Source: Psychrobacter sp. JCM 18900
Lineage (GTDB): Bacteria; Pseudomonadota; Gammaproteobacteria; Pseudomonadales; Moraxellaceae
Assembly: GCF_904846625.1 (NCBI RefSeq)
Contig: NZ_CAJHBL010000005.1
Coordinates: 62,001-126,000, forward strand
Direction: 5' to 3'
Length of the DNA stretch: 64,000 nucleotides
The notes beneath the pieces are model-generated. The model did not search any database. It was given only the letters and a program-made list of their open reading frames with translations, and was not told where the DNA came from. Below, piece after piece: positions 55,602 to 64,000 of the stretch. Position 1 is the first letter of the stretch; each line of letters opens with the position of its first letter. The position numbers and the translations under genes were made by a program.

Positions 55602-56618
55602 CTATGCACTTAACAACGCACTCAATGCATCAGTACCGCGTACATCTGTCTGTTGCAGATAGATCGGATACAGCGGGTACTTGGTAAAGCTTTGTTCGAT
55701 ATCCTGCAGCAGATGTTGCTGACGCTCAGCGCGGCGGCGCCAAAACTCATCCGACTGCGCAGTTGATATCAGCTGATTAATGACGATTGCTGCTGGCATG
55801 AGCTTACTATCTTCCAATTGCTCGATAGCGCGTTTGGTTTCAGCCAATGGCAAGACATCAGCGGTCATCACCAACACAATCGCTGTTTGTGTACGGTCAT
55901 GTAGTAGCAACCCTGCTTGGTGGAACAGTTGCTTGCGCTTTTCTAATACAGATACAGCTTGCTCCCAGCGATCTGATTTCTTTGCTGCAAATGGATTGGC
56001 TACATCGTTCTTTTGAGCGCCGTTTTTCTGATTGTGACTGTCCAAATGGTTTGCCACGGAGCGCAACTTAGACTGTCGTCGCTGCTGTGCAAGCAGCCCA
56101 TCCGTCCACGCGCCCATCATTTCTGGTAAGACCAACAATCGCAAAGTATGACCTGTCGGTGCGGTATCAAAGATGATGTGTTCATACCCAGCATCTGCCG
56201 CTTCGACTAAATGGTGACACATAGATTCGAGCATCGCGGCTTCTTGGGCACCTGGTGCCGACTTAGATAGCCTCAGATGCTCACGAATTTTTGGCATCAT
56301 ATCTGGGTTGGCATAAGCTTTAATTGTACGTTCAACTTGAGCAAAATGTTCATCGACAATCACATCAGGATTTAACTCAATCGCATCTAGATAAGGTGAT
56401 ATCACCGTTGTCTCATTATTGAGTCGTACATTCAATACATCGCCCAAACTATGTGCCGGATCGGTTGAGACAATTAAGGTTTTTTGCTGCTGGCTTGCAT
56501 AGTAGCTCGCTAGTGCAGCAGCAGTGGTGGTCTTCCCTACACCACCTTTGCCGCCGATAAATATAATCGGTTGTGTCTCTAACTGCTCTACCAATCCATG
56601 TAAAGGGTGTAATGCCAT
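55602..56618 (-). CDS. ArsA/GET3-family ATPase
   Basis: 338 aa, a single ATPase unit. The deviant Walker A FIGGKGGVGKTTTAAALAS lies at residues about 20-38, the switch I region is VSTDPAHSLGDVL, and switch II is FDTAPTGHTLRLL. No arsenite genes are near, so arsenic export is unlikely. It is encoded just downstream of the small CC-ending protein, a pairing I recall as recurrent. It may be a chaperone or metal/cofactor handling ATPase. The nearby cstA gene is on the same strand but behind a terminator. Confidence 0.87.
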   Translation of the reverse strand: MALHPLHGLVEQLETQPIIFIGGKGGVGKTTTAAALASYYASQQQKTLIVSTDPAHSLGDVLNVRLNNETTVISPYLDAIELNPDVIVDEHFAQVERTIKAYANPDMMPKIREHLRLSKSAPGAQEAAMLESMCHHLVEAADAGYEHIIFDTAPTGHTLRLLVLPEMMGAWTDGLLAQQRRQSKLRSVANHLDSHNQKNGAQKNDVANPFAAKKSDRWEQAVSVLEKRKQLFHQAGLLLHDRTQTAIVLVMTADVLPLAETKRAIEQLEDSKLMPAAIVINQLISTAQSDEFWRRRAERQQHLLQDIEQSFTKYPLYPIYLQQTDVRGTDALSALLSA

Positions 56619-56690
56619 ATCGTTATCTCGTATTTTGTCTCATTATCTAATAAATATTTAGCTACTGTTTATACAGTCAATCCACTACTG

Positions 56691-57002
56691 TTAGCAGCAA
56701 CCAACGTGGTCAAATGGACATCTATCCATTCCCATACGTGTATGCCACTCATGAAAGTTCTCTAAAAATAGAGGTTGCAACTCTAATGTATAAAAGCTGG
56801 CGGGATTATCAATCCCCAAACTCTCAGCAAACATAAGCAACATAAAAAAATCTTCTTCATCACGTGCCGCGCGTGCCATCGTCTGACGATAAGGCGCATG
56901 ATAAAACTCATTTAATCCACTCTTAAACCGTTGCCACCATGGTTGAGTGTTCTCTAGTGGTTGAACATTTTCTATATCATTCGATGTGTTTTTATTTTCC
57001 AT
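56691..57002 (-). CDS. cory-CC-star family small protein
   Basis: 103 aa ending MDRCPFDHVGCC followed by the stop. A terminal Cys-Cys with another Cys seven residues before it is the mark of the 'cory-CC-star' family (named for its CC-stop end), whose function is unknown. The middle is helical and charged (WWQRFKSGLNEFYHAPYRQT; RDEEDFFMLLMFAESLGIDN). It is 72 bp upstream of the ArsA-like ATPase gene on the same strand. The Cys-rich tip suggests metal or persulfide binding. Confidence 0.8.
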   Translation of the reverse strand: MENKNTSNDIENVQPLENTQPWWQRFKSGLNEFYHAPYRQTMARAARDEEDFFMLLMFAESLGIDNPASFYTLELQPLFLENFHEWHTRMGMDRCPFDHVGCC

Positions 57003-57054
57003 AATGTGCTCGTATTTTACTTAATTCTTATGATCTATCATGCCTATATGATAC

Positions 57055-57088
57055 AAAAAACGCCAGCAATTGCTGCTAGCGTTTTTTA
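57055..57088. terminator. bidirectional terminator after cstA
   Basis: AAAAAACGC and GCGTTTTTT flank the palindrome CAGCAATTGCTG. It ends cstA transcription on the minus strand before the CC-star gene. Confidence 0.75.
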
Positions 57089-57117
57089 TTAAACAGATAC
57101 TCAATATGGTTTAACGT

Positions 57118-58800
57118 TTAAACCTCACCGTTTTTGCCTTTATGTAGTGACCACTCTTTGCGTAGTACAGACAAACTCTCAAACGTCACTAAAATAGTTG
57201 CGATTAAGATAATTATATCCATAATAATAAGTAGCCAATTACCATCAGTAAAGAAGGTTTTGAGCTGAATCAATAGGGCAAAGACAGTCATAACCAACAA
57301 GAACGACAATGGTGCTAAGGTGTACCAAACTGGCTTGCCTTTACGTAATAAGATAATGGTAACGATCATCAAAGTTAAGGCAGCCATTAACTGGTTGGTT
57401 GTACCAAATAGCGGCCAAATAATCATACCACCCGCGCCATCGATACCACCAGCACCGAACGCTAATAACAAACAGCTTCCGACAGCAAGTAACGTTGCAA
57501 CAACACTCTTATTGAGTACGGGTAAATTATAAAATTCACCAAATTCTTGGAAGATATAACGTTGTAAACGTACGCCAGTATCCATCGTCGTACCTGCAAA
57601 CAATGCGGCCATTACCGTAAGCATTGTCTGTGATAGCACCATGTCGATGCCAACGCCGGCATTCAAGATGGTCGCACCGCCGTCGATGAACGCACCGATA
57701 GAGCCATCACCGAACTTTTGGTAGACCGCTTGCCAATCACCAAGAGTCGCAAAACCTGCGGTTGCTGCAAGGATTGCTCCAAGCGCTAGCATACCCTCAC
57801 CCAATGCACCGAAGTAACCAACGAAACGAACGTCTTCTTCTTTATCAATCTGCTTAGAAGTGGTCCCTGTTGCAACCAAACCATGGAAACCTGATATGGC
57901 ACCACAAGCAATTGTCACAAACAATAATGGTAGAAGTGACGGTGTATCCGCTGGTAATGCAGTGTTAACGGCTGGCGCGACAATATTAGGCGTGCCGATA
58001 AAAATAGCGGCATATAATAAAATCAAACCGACAAATAACTGTAAGCCATTAATATAATCACGAGGTTGAAGTAGCATCCATACAGGCAACAACGATGCAA
58101 TCGCCGCATAGGCGAACAAGATCAAGATCCATACTGCGTTATCAGGCAAACCCATGACGGTTTCAGGTAACACAATCGGGAACATAGGGCCAAGATAGAT
58201 AAGCCCGTACAAGGCAGTTACCCCGATAATGGACACCCAGACCAGATTCATATTGTAGCGATAGATACACTGCCCGATGATGAAGGCAACCACTAATGCA
58301 CCCCAAACGGGCAATACCGCAGATGGCGTCTTAATCATCATATTGGCAATAGCTACGCCAAATACAGCATTAACCATCAGTAGTAATAAGAAAATGACAA
58401 CCATCATCAAGCTGCGGACACGTGTGCCCATGACAGTACCAGCGATAGAGCCAATCGACTGCCCTCTATTGCGCATACTTGCCCAAATAGCAGACATATC
58501 ATGTACACCAGCCATAAAGATAGTACCTACCACTACCCAAATAATGGCAGGCACCCAGCCCCAAATAACAGCAATTGCAGGACCGATAATTGGTGCAGCC
58601 CCTGCCACTGACGTGAAGTGATGCCCCCACAATACATACTTATTGGTGGGAACATAATCGATCCCATCTTTCATCGTATGTGCGGGTGTAGGACGGCTGT
58701 TGTCCAATGCTAAAATTTTGGTGGCGATAAATTTTGAATAAAACACGTAGCCGCAGAGCATAGCGGCAACGGCGAATAGTAGTACGATAGCACTATTCAT
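57118..58800 (-). CDS. cstA: carbon starvation protein A (peptide/pyruvate transporter family)
   Basis: 560 aa from the ATG at 58800, which has a GGGAGAG ribosome site; the frame continues nine codons further but without a good site. About 15 membrane helices. The CstA signature regions are present: NKYVLWGHHFTSVAGAAPII near residue 45, GCISGFHGLVATGTTSK-like CGAISGFHGLVATGTTSKQI near 300 and FGTTNQLMAALTLMI near 470. It is the shorter form, against about 700 aa for E. coli CstA. The family carries peptides or pyruvate under carbon limitation; which one here is unknown. Confidence 0.9.
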   Translation of the reverse strand: MNSAIVLLFAVAAMLCGYVFYSKFIATKILALDNSRPTPAHTMKDGIDYVPTNKYVLWGHHFTSVAGAAPIIGPAIAVIWGWVPAIIWVVVGTIFMAGVHDMSAIWASMRNRGQSIGSIAGTVMGTRVRSLMMVVIFLLLLMVNAVFGVAIANMMIKTPSAVLPVWGALVVAFIIGQCIYRYNMNLVWVSIIGVTALYGLIYLGPMFPIVLPETVMGLPDNAVWILILFAYAAIASLLPVWMLLQPRDYINGLQLFVGLILLYAAIFIGTPNIVAPAVNTALPADTPSLLPLLFVTIACGAISGFHGLVATGTTSKQIDKEEDVRFVGYFGALGEGMLALGAILAATAGFATLGDWQAVYQKFGDGSIGAFIDGGATILNAGVGIDMVLSQTMLTVMAALFAGTTMDTGVRLQRYIFQEFGEFYNLPVLNKSVVATLLAVGSCLLLAFGAGGIDGAGGMIIWPLFGTTNQLMAALTLMIVTIILLRKGKPVWYTLAPLSFLLVMTVFALLIQLKTFFTDGNWLLIIMDIIILIATILVTFESLSVLRKEWSLHKGKNGEV

Positions 58801-59102
58801 CTCATCTCTCCCTAGACAAGTAGTCAATAGCCTTATAAGTTCAAGCTTTTTGAATTAAAATATGAAAAATATGCTAAATTAGTGTGCGATGAGTGACTCA
58901 GCTCATCTATCGTTTAGGTAAATTCTAGCAATTTGCAAAATTATTACCAATCAACAAAGTCATTTATCTTATAACTAGGGCATGTCACTAATCAGCATTT
59001 GGTGTGATGAGCCTGAGACTGAAACTTTGTTTAAATAATAACCGATTTGGTGATCAATGTAACGCAAGTAAGACATAAAAAACAACAAATAAAGGAAGCG
59101 CA
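58801..59102. other. 302-bp divergent promoter region
   Basis: Lies between cstA and the conserved unknown gene. GATGAG and CTCATC (58888-58893, 58902-58907) form an inverted repeat that could be an operator for cstA. No small gene is seen. Confidence 0.4.
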
Positions 59103-59771
59103 ATGGCACATTATTTTGGATTCGTACCCTCAGATAAACTAAAAGCTTTAATCAGTGAGGCCGAACAAGTCGTTGCTTCAAATGAGAATGTAGAGTACTA
59201 CCCTTATCGCGATGCTCTTACGCATCAGACAGCGCGCGATCTTACTGATAATTTATTGGTTGGTTTGGTAGATATTATTCCTAACCCTGAGCGCCAAGCC
59301 TCTATGCGTAAAATTGTTGGAACGATTGAACGCGCAACAGATACTTTGCTTAATATCTTACTGGGTAAAGAAAACAACAAAGACGTGTTACCAAGCTTTC
59401 ATTTTCTAAGAGATCACGCAACCTTTATTGATAATGAAGGCATTAAACGTGTGGGCTTTAAACTGTCAGAAAAAGATGCGAATACCATCACTGAAGGGTT
59501 TGCTGCTATCACGCCTGAGCATGTAGATAGAGCCAAATTTAAAACGGCACTTGAAACCATGAACGAAGAAACATTGACCCACTTCATCAGTCGTTATGCT
59601 GAGACATTAAAGCTAGGTATGATCAAACGTAAGTCAGTTCCAGTTGCCAAATCGGCAATTGATAAAGGCATGAGTATGGCACTTAATAAGCTATTACCTG
59701 ACCTACCAAATGACTCATTGAATAGATTGGCCAATTATTACCGTCCATTTATTATAGAAAAGCCAGAATAA
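59103..59771 (+). CDS. conserved protein of unknown function
   Basis: 222 aa, soluble and mostly helical, without signal peptide or membrane helix. Landmarks: AHYFGFVPSDKLKALISEAE at the start, NLLVGLVDIIPNPERQASMR near residue 50, TDTLLNILLGKENNKDV, and SMALNKLLPDLPNDSLNRL near the end. I recognise no domain. A good AAAGGAAG ribosome site precedes the ATG. It is 102 bp upstream of hpt on the same strand and may share its mRNA. It is intact and reads like a lineage-conserved gene. Confidence 0.6.
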   Translation: MAHYFGFVPSDKLKALISEAEQVVASNENVEYYPYRDALTHQTARDLTDNLLVGLVDIIPNPERQASMRKIVGTIERATDTLLNILLGKENNKDVLPSFHFLRDHATFIDNEGIKRVGFKLSEKDANTITEGFAAITPEHVDRAKFKTALETMNEETLTHFISRYAETLKLGMIKRKSVPVAKSAIDKGMSMALNKLLPDLPNDSLNRLANYYRPFIIEKPE

Positions 59772-59873
59772 CCCCAAAAGTTGGATTAATTTTGTCCCAA
59801 AAGTCATATGACGTTGGGCAAATTCACTAAAATTTGCTAAAATAAGCGGCACTTTTTACCAAAGGCGCACCCG

Positions 59874-60437
59874 ATGACCCAAATCAGTAACCAAGAAATT
59901 GAAAAAACCTTACGCAACTCAGAGTGCCTTATCAGCAGTATCGAAGTAGCTGCTGCTTATGAGCGTTTGGCCGCTCAGCTCAATCTACATTATGCTGGTC
60001 TAAACCCAATTGTTATGGTCGTGATGAACGGCGGATTGATTCCAGCTGGTCAACTACTGACACACCTTACGTTCTACCATCGTATGCATTATATCCATGC
60101 GACCCGTTATCGTGATAACGAAGGTACTAATGAGCTTGATTGGAAATTCAAGCCTGATGTTAGTATCGAAGGTGAGCACGTATTGTTAATTGACGACATC
60201 TTTGACGAAGGTATTACCCTAAAAGCAGTTGTTGAAGAACTAAGTAAAGAAAAGCCTTTATCACTTGAGTCTTGTGTCTTGCTTAATAAGCAACATGATC
60301 GCAAAGTTGCAGATTTTGACGTAGATTTTGTGGGTATTGATGTTGCAGATCGTTATGTTTACGGTTGTGGTATGGATTTCCATGGTTACTTGCGTCACCT
60401 GCCAGGTATCTATGCAATCAAAGAAGACAAAGTTTAA
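59874..60437 (+). CDS. hpt: hypoxanthine-guanine phosphoribosyltransferase
   Basis: 187 aa, type I phosphoribosyltransferase. The PRPP-binding motif HVLLIDDIFDEGITLKAV (about residue 102) is clear, and the flexible loop and hood are present (MVVMNGGLIPAGQL; YVYGCGMDFHGYLRHLPGIY). It salvages hypoxanthine and guanine to IMP and GMP in the cytosol. The length and C-terminal hood fit the pseudomonad-type hpt. It is followed by a strong bidirectional terminator shared with recD. Confidence 0.87.
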   Translation: MTQISNQEIEKTLRNSECLISSIEVAAAYERLAAQLNLHYAGLNPIVMVVMNGGLIPAGQLLTHLTFYHRMHYIHATRYRDNEGTNELDWKFKPDVSIEGEHVLLIDDIFDEGITLKAVVEELSKEKPLSLESCVLLNKQHDRKVADFDVDFVGIDVADRYVYGCGMDFHGYLRHLPGIYAIKEDKV

Positions 60438-60472
60438 TTCTTAGACTTAATTGATTAAAATAGTTAAATCCT

Positions 60473-60503
60473 AAAAAAGCATCCAAATTGGATGCTTTTT
60501 TAT
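60473..60503. terminator. bidirectional terminator between hpt and recD
   Basis: GCATCCAA and TTGGATGC form a stem flanked by an A-run and a T-run. Confidence 0.85.
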
Positions 60504-60543
60504 TGCACTGACTTATTGCGCCGATAACAACTTGAATGAATCG

Positions 60544-62754
60544 TTAAAACTGTAATGCCAAACCAGTATGGCGTTCAGTTGGTGTTTGAACCGCTTTTTC
60601 TAAAGCGTGTTTGGTACTATATATCGTTACCTGCTTCTTAGCACGAGTCACTGCCGTATAGATAAGCTCTTTGCTCAGCAATCTTGCATGGCTGTTATCG
60701 AAAGTAATAGCAACATGATCAAATTCGGATCCTTGTGACTTATGAATAGTCATTGCATATGCCGTGGCTATCACCTCTTCATTTAGCAAATTAACAGCTA
60801 TCCCTTGTGTCTTATTTTCAAAGAATACCTCTAATTGGCTCCTTTCATCTGATGTTTGTAAGCAGAAACCAATATCCCCATTAAATAATCCAAGCTCATA
60901 GTTATTTTGTAGCACCATAACAGGACGTCCATGGAACCACGTGTTTTGACCCAATGGTAACTTCAACTCAGCAAGATGCCATTGAGTGAGGTAGTTATTG
61001 ATATAGTGGTCGCCCCATTCACCATTATGGCCAGCAGTTAAGATTCTAAATTGATTAAATACTTCCATTAACGAAGTGGTAGTATTTTTAACTGATTCTG
61101 GCACGGATTTTTCTATCGGATTCTTTAGTATATTTTTAACTTTATTTATGTATGATTGGTAATTACTGGAGATTCTTGAAATAATTTTATTCTTGCTTAG
61201 GCTATTTTCTATCTTGTTATTTGATACGGACTCTGCTTGTAACGTATTAACATATTGAAAACTCAAAGCAGCGTCTTGCCTTAATAATTGCCAAATAGCT
61301 TGAAGATTTGTCTCTGCTTTATTGATTTGAGTGGCCAGTTTACCGATACCTGACTCGGCGCTAAATCGGCGGCTCTCTGTTAGCTCTGCGTGTATGGGTT
61401 GCAATAGTGGAATACGGCATAGATCACCCAATACTGCTCCTGCATCGACGGCTGCTAACTGATTAGCATCGCCTAATAATATCAGCCTAGCACCTGGCTT
61501 TACCGCGCTCACAAGGTAATTGGCCAACTCGACTCCGAGCATAGATGCCTCATCAACGATGATAATATCTTCACCGAGTGGGTTGTTGGCATCGTAGCGC
61601 GGTCTACCCGTTCGACCGATACCTAGTAGACGATGGATGGTTTTTGCCTCTTGCAACTGCAACTCTACATTTGCGTCATCTAAAGCCGCCTGTAGAGATT
61701 CTTGCATACGTTGGGCTGCCTTACCCGTTGGTGCTGCTAATGCTAGGCTAGCACTGTCTGTACTAAACCTAATATGTTCAGACTCATCTCCCCTACTCTT
61801 TGTCGCCTGTTGTAACGCGATAACTAACTGAGCAACGGTGTAGGTTTTACCTGTCCCTGGGCCACCAGTAATGATACTAAATGCATTATTGTTCGCCACA
61901 TTGATAGCGGCTATCTGTTGGTCATTTAAGTTCTCAGGCATGGTAATGTCCAAAGGCACTATCTGCTGATTCAAAATATGATTGATATGCTGTGCTAAGT
62001 TAAATTCTGCTTGCCATGTGCGGTGTAGCCAAAATGTGATTTTCGAACCTTGGGTCTCTTTATTCTTAGTTATGTTATAAATAATTGGCTGATTATTCTT
62101 GCTTAGGCTATTTTGATTGTTGTTACAATTAGTGTCCGCATTAACATTAGCAAATAAAGCATGCTCATGGATTGAATGAACGAAAGTATTTAAGTCGCTA
62201 TTTTTAAAGCGCTGGTATAACGTAGTTATCGCATCAAAACGTTTGATCAACGTCTCTTTTTCATGATTACTCAGTGCTAGCTGCGCCCACAGGTAATCTC
62301 GCTGACCAAACAAAGTATCTAGTAATACAAATAGCGATGTCTCCGTTATAGTGTCATCGTCTAGTTGCGTGTTTGGTTGCGTTTTTATCTGAGTATCAAT
62401 CAGCGCAAAAATTGGTGTTGCCAGTATCTCTAGTAAGTTCTGCTGCCATGCATATAGTTTGACCAACTCACCATTAATTTGCCCTTGTAGCGGCGTTTCA
62501 TGATCGGCTGTATCGACAGTTAATACAGTATGCCCTTCTTCCAAATGAGCCGCTAAAATAACGAATAGAGCCGTAAATAAATCGCTATCTTTTGACTTGC
62601 CGATTCTTCTATTTTCATCGTTTGTCTTTGCATCTGTTGCGTCATATGCTACATGTGTTTGCTGACGGCGCAGCAAAATATAATCGCTGATGTTACTGGC
62701 CCAGCTCTCTTGTAAGCTAATGGCTGACTTGCTCTTATTGTTATTATGACTCAT
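60544..62754 (-). CDS. recD: exodeoxyribonuclease V alpha subunit
   Basis: 736 aa, longer than E. coli RecD (608). It is an SF1B helicase: Walker A SIITGGPGTGKTYTVAQLV (near residue 295), Walker B IIIVDEASMLGVELA, GDANQLAAVDAGAVLGDL and the C-terminal TAYAMTIHKSQGSEFDHV with VTRAKKQVTIYS. The extra length comes from Asn/Ser/Lys-rich insertions (for example around residues 218-245 and 508-550), which look disordered. It is the 5'-3' helicase of RecBCD for double-strand break repair, encoded 74 bp downstream of recB on the same strand. Confidence 0.93.
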   Translation of the reverse strand: MSHNNNKSKSAISLQESWASNISDYILLRRQQTHVAYDATDAKTNDENRRIGKSKDSDLFTALFVILAAHLEEGHTVLTVDTADHETPLQGQINGELVKLYAWQQNLLEILATPIFALIDTQIKTQPNTQLDDDTITETSLFVLLDTLFGQRDYLWAQLALSNHEKETLIKRFDAITTLYQRFKNSDLNTFVHSIHEHALFANVNADTNCNNNQNSLSKNNQPIIYNITKNKETQGSKITFWLHRTWQAEFNLAQHINHILNQQIVPLDITMPENLNDQQIAAINVANNNAFSIITGGPGTGKTYTVAQLVIALQQATKSRGDESEHIRFSTDSASLALAAPTGKAAQRMQESLQAALDDANVELQLQEAKTIHRLLGIGRTGRPRYDANNPLGEDIIIVDEASMLGVELANYLVSAVKPGARLILLGDANQLAAVDAGAVLGDLCRIPLLQPIHAELTESRRFSAESGIGKLATQINKAETNLQAIWQLLRQDAALSFQYVNTLQAESVSNNKIENSLSKNKIISRISSNYQSYINKVKNILKNPIEKSVPESVKNTTTSLMEVFNQFRILTAGHNGEWGDHYINNYLTQWHLAELKLPLGQNTWFHGRPVMVLQNNYELGLFNGDIGFCLQTSDERSQLEVFFENKTQGIAVNLLNEEVIATAYAMTIHKSQGSEFDHVAITFDNSHARLLSKELIYTAVTRAKKQVTIYSTKHALEKAVQTPTERHTGLALQF

Positions 62755-62828
62755 CGTATATTTATCTCTTTTTAATCTGATTAACTGCTATAACAATTTT
62801 TATCTATCTAATTGCTATATAAGGTTTA

Positions 62829-64000
62829 TTAATCCGGCAGGCCAAACAAGGCATCTAGACCTTTAATGAATGCAATGGGAATATCCCAAGTAACCAGTCC
62901 ATAACAACTTTTATCGCTCAAGTTATCGTGATTAGACTGAACCACATCTTGCGATGTAGGCATAGTAGTTGCCTGAGCATTCGGGTCATACACACCGCGT
63001 AAAAATACGTACTCTACAGCGCCTAAATATTTATCTTCGTTACCCGTATAATCACCGATTCTCATAGCAAGGAACCGATGCAATGCTACCTGATAGATTG
63101 CTGCTTGTAGCCAGTATCCCGCTTTAGACATTGCTTTCTTGAGGGTATCTTCATTGTAATCGCTTAGGCTATTTCCTAGAAAGTTACTCTTATAATCGAC
63201 CACATAATACTTGCCAGCATGCTCATACACCAAGTCAATCTCACCACGCAAATAACGATACAAATTTGCTTTGTTTTGTGGCACTAGAGTGACGTGTTTA
63301 TCGGTCTCGTCAGGTAAATACTGTTGGAAAAGCTTACTAATATCCTGTGCTTTAAAATTCTCTGACAATCCCATGTTGAACTCTAACTCGGCAAATCGCT
63401 TACCTTTATCAAGAGCAATCAAGGGTTGATTGGAAGCCAACAGTGGCGCATGCAGCACCTCTTCAATCCAATTAACTAATGCCTCATGCTTGGTTGTATC
63501 TATTGACTCAAGATCAAACCCATCACTATTTCTTTGTTTTTTGCCTTGTGATCTGCGGCTCTGCTGTTCCGCACTGCTATATATCAGCGGCAACTGATAG
63601 CTACTAATCGCTCTATCAATAACCTGAGGCCACTGGGCTTTATTGTTAAAGTCTATTTGTTCAAATATCTCATGCAAAAATGTACCAGCATTGGCACCTT
63701 TCACAAAGGTAAAACGGATATCATCTTCTGACTTGAGGCTTAGCTCACTGTCTTGTTCGAGAGACTCTTTACTATTCAGTGAAGAGAGGTCTGAAACAGA
63801 AGACTCTGTCATATCAATGTCTATCGCATCATCAATACGCTCATCCACTATCGCCATTGCTTGTGTAGATTCATCTAGCTGCCGCGCCAAAGCGGTAAAG
63901 CTGGTCTTAGCCCAACCGTAAAAATAATTGGTTTTCATCACCTCAGCAAATGGCGCGTACTCAATAGCCTCTGTCGTAGGCTTATGAGCATTTGACTTGG
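62829..64000 (-). CDS. recB: exodeoxyribonuclease V beta subunit, C-terminal part
   Basis: The frame is open through the window edge (codons continue upstream of the internal GTG at 63941 to 64000), so this is the 3' third of recB. The RecB nuclease domain is visible: His in NAGTFLHEIFEQ, the Asp in RGEIDLVYEHAGKYY, the Asp-x-Lys in YVVDYKSNFLGN and YWLQAAIYQVALHRF after it. The end IPIAFIKGLDALFGLPD is complete. It degrades and processes broken DNA ends with RecC and RecD; recC is presumably upstream. Confidence 0.92.
   Translation of the reverse strand, partial: KSNAHKPTTEAIEYAPFAEVMKTNYFYGWAKTSFTALARQLDESTQAMAIVDERIDDAIDIDMTESSVSDLSSLNSKESLEQDSELSLKSEDDIRFTFVKGANAGTFLHEIFEQIDFNNKAQWPQVIDRAISSYQLPLIYSSAEQQSRRSQGKKQRNSDGFDLESIDTTKHEALVNWIEEVLHAPLLASNQPLIALDKGKRFAELEFNMGLSENFKAQDISKLFQQYLPDETDKHVTLVPQNKANLYRYLRGEIDLVYEHAGKYYVVDYKSNFLGNSLSDYNEDTLKKAMSKAGYWLQAAIYQVALHRFLAMRIGDYTGNEDKYLGAVEYVFLRGVYDPNAQATTMPTSQDVVQSNHDNLSDKSCYGLVTWDIPIAFIKGLDALFGLPD

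Noticed and set aside
1..64000. CRISPR arrays, tRNA or rRNA genes, retrons, diversity-generating elements
   Set aside because: No regularly spaced short repeats, cloverleaf or rRNA sequence, or reverse transcriptase gene was seen on either strand.

Overview
The window reads as a chromosomal segment of a gammaproteobacterium of the Moraxellaceae, most likely Psychrobacter. This is an inference from the gene content (Anbu operon, acnD/prpF propionate genes, hydroxyproline cluster, DUF2868/DUF3482 pair, a recB-recD tail) and the moderately AT-rich intergenic DNA; no rRNA or tRNA gene is present to confirm it. Most of the window is ordinary metabolism. The accessory part is about 8.8-20.8 kb.

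Layout. 0-3.6 kb: minus-strand operon of a fused ATP-grasp/alpha-E protein, a transglutaminase and an Anbu-type proteasome homologue cut by the window start. 3.85 kb: lipoprotein GDSL esterase. 4.7-7.9 kb: FAD oxidoreductase and DUF2855 pair divergent from a TetR regulator, with two 13-bp palindromes between them. 8.0 kb: MtfA peptidase. 8.86-9.3 kb: broken rhuM gene carrying a perfect inverted repeat at its frameshift. 9.4-10.8 kb: two secreted proteins of unknown role.

10.8-20.8 kb: a gene-poor stretch, then a 3.69-kb unit present twice in direct tandem. Each unit encodes an inovirus Gp2-like (YagK/YfjJ) replication protein, a zinc-ribbon protein, a 68-aa protein and a small membrane protein, plus 1.1 kb of non-coding DNA rich in stem-loops. 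Three related att-like cores bound the two copies, and no recombinase lies inside them. A single tyrosine recombinase sits just outside the right-hand core, behind its own copy of the paired GTGTCCA motif found beside the other cores. The best reading is a small replicating element that integrates in tandem with a neighbouring integrase.

20.8-28.2 kb: hydroxyproline catabolism (AraC regulator, epimerase, D-amino acid dehydrogenase, deaminase, aldehyde dehydrogenase, AGCS symporter), which should feed 2-oxoglutarate to central metabolism. 28.4-32.6 kb: PEP carboxylase and a gamma-butyrobetaine-hydroxylase-like oxygenase. 32.9-34.5 kb: two membrane proteins sharing an unrecognised C-terminal motif. 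34.7-50.0 kb: LysR regulator, divergent Nramp-like transporter and a dispersed 2-methylcitrate cluster (prpB, prpC, acnD, prpF, prpD), interrupted by a DUF2059 lipoprotein, a YefM/YoeB toxin-antitoxin pair, an ABC exporter and an acetyltransferase. 50.1-60.4 kb: short-chain dehydrogenase, DUF2868 and DUF3482 proteins separated by a sterol-desaturase family protein, ArsA-like ATPase with a CC-ending small protein, CstA, a conserved unknown and hpt. 60.5-64 kb: recD and the 3' part of recB.

Coordinates and translations were read by eye; family names are from memory of the families and were not checked by a search.
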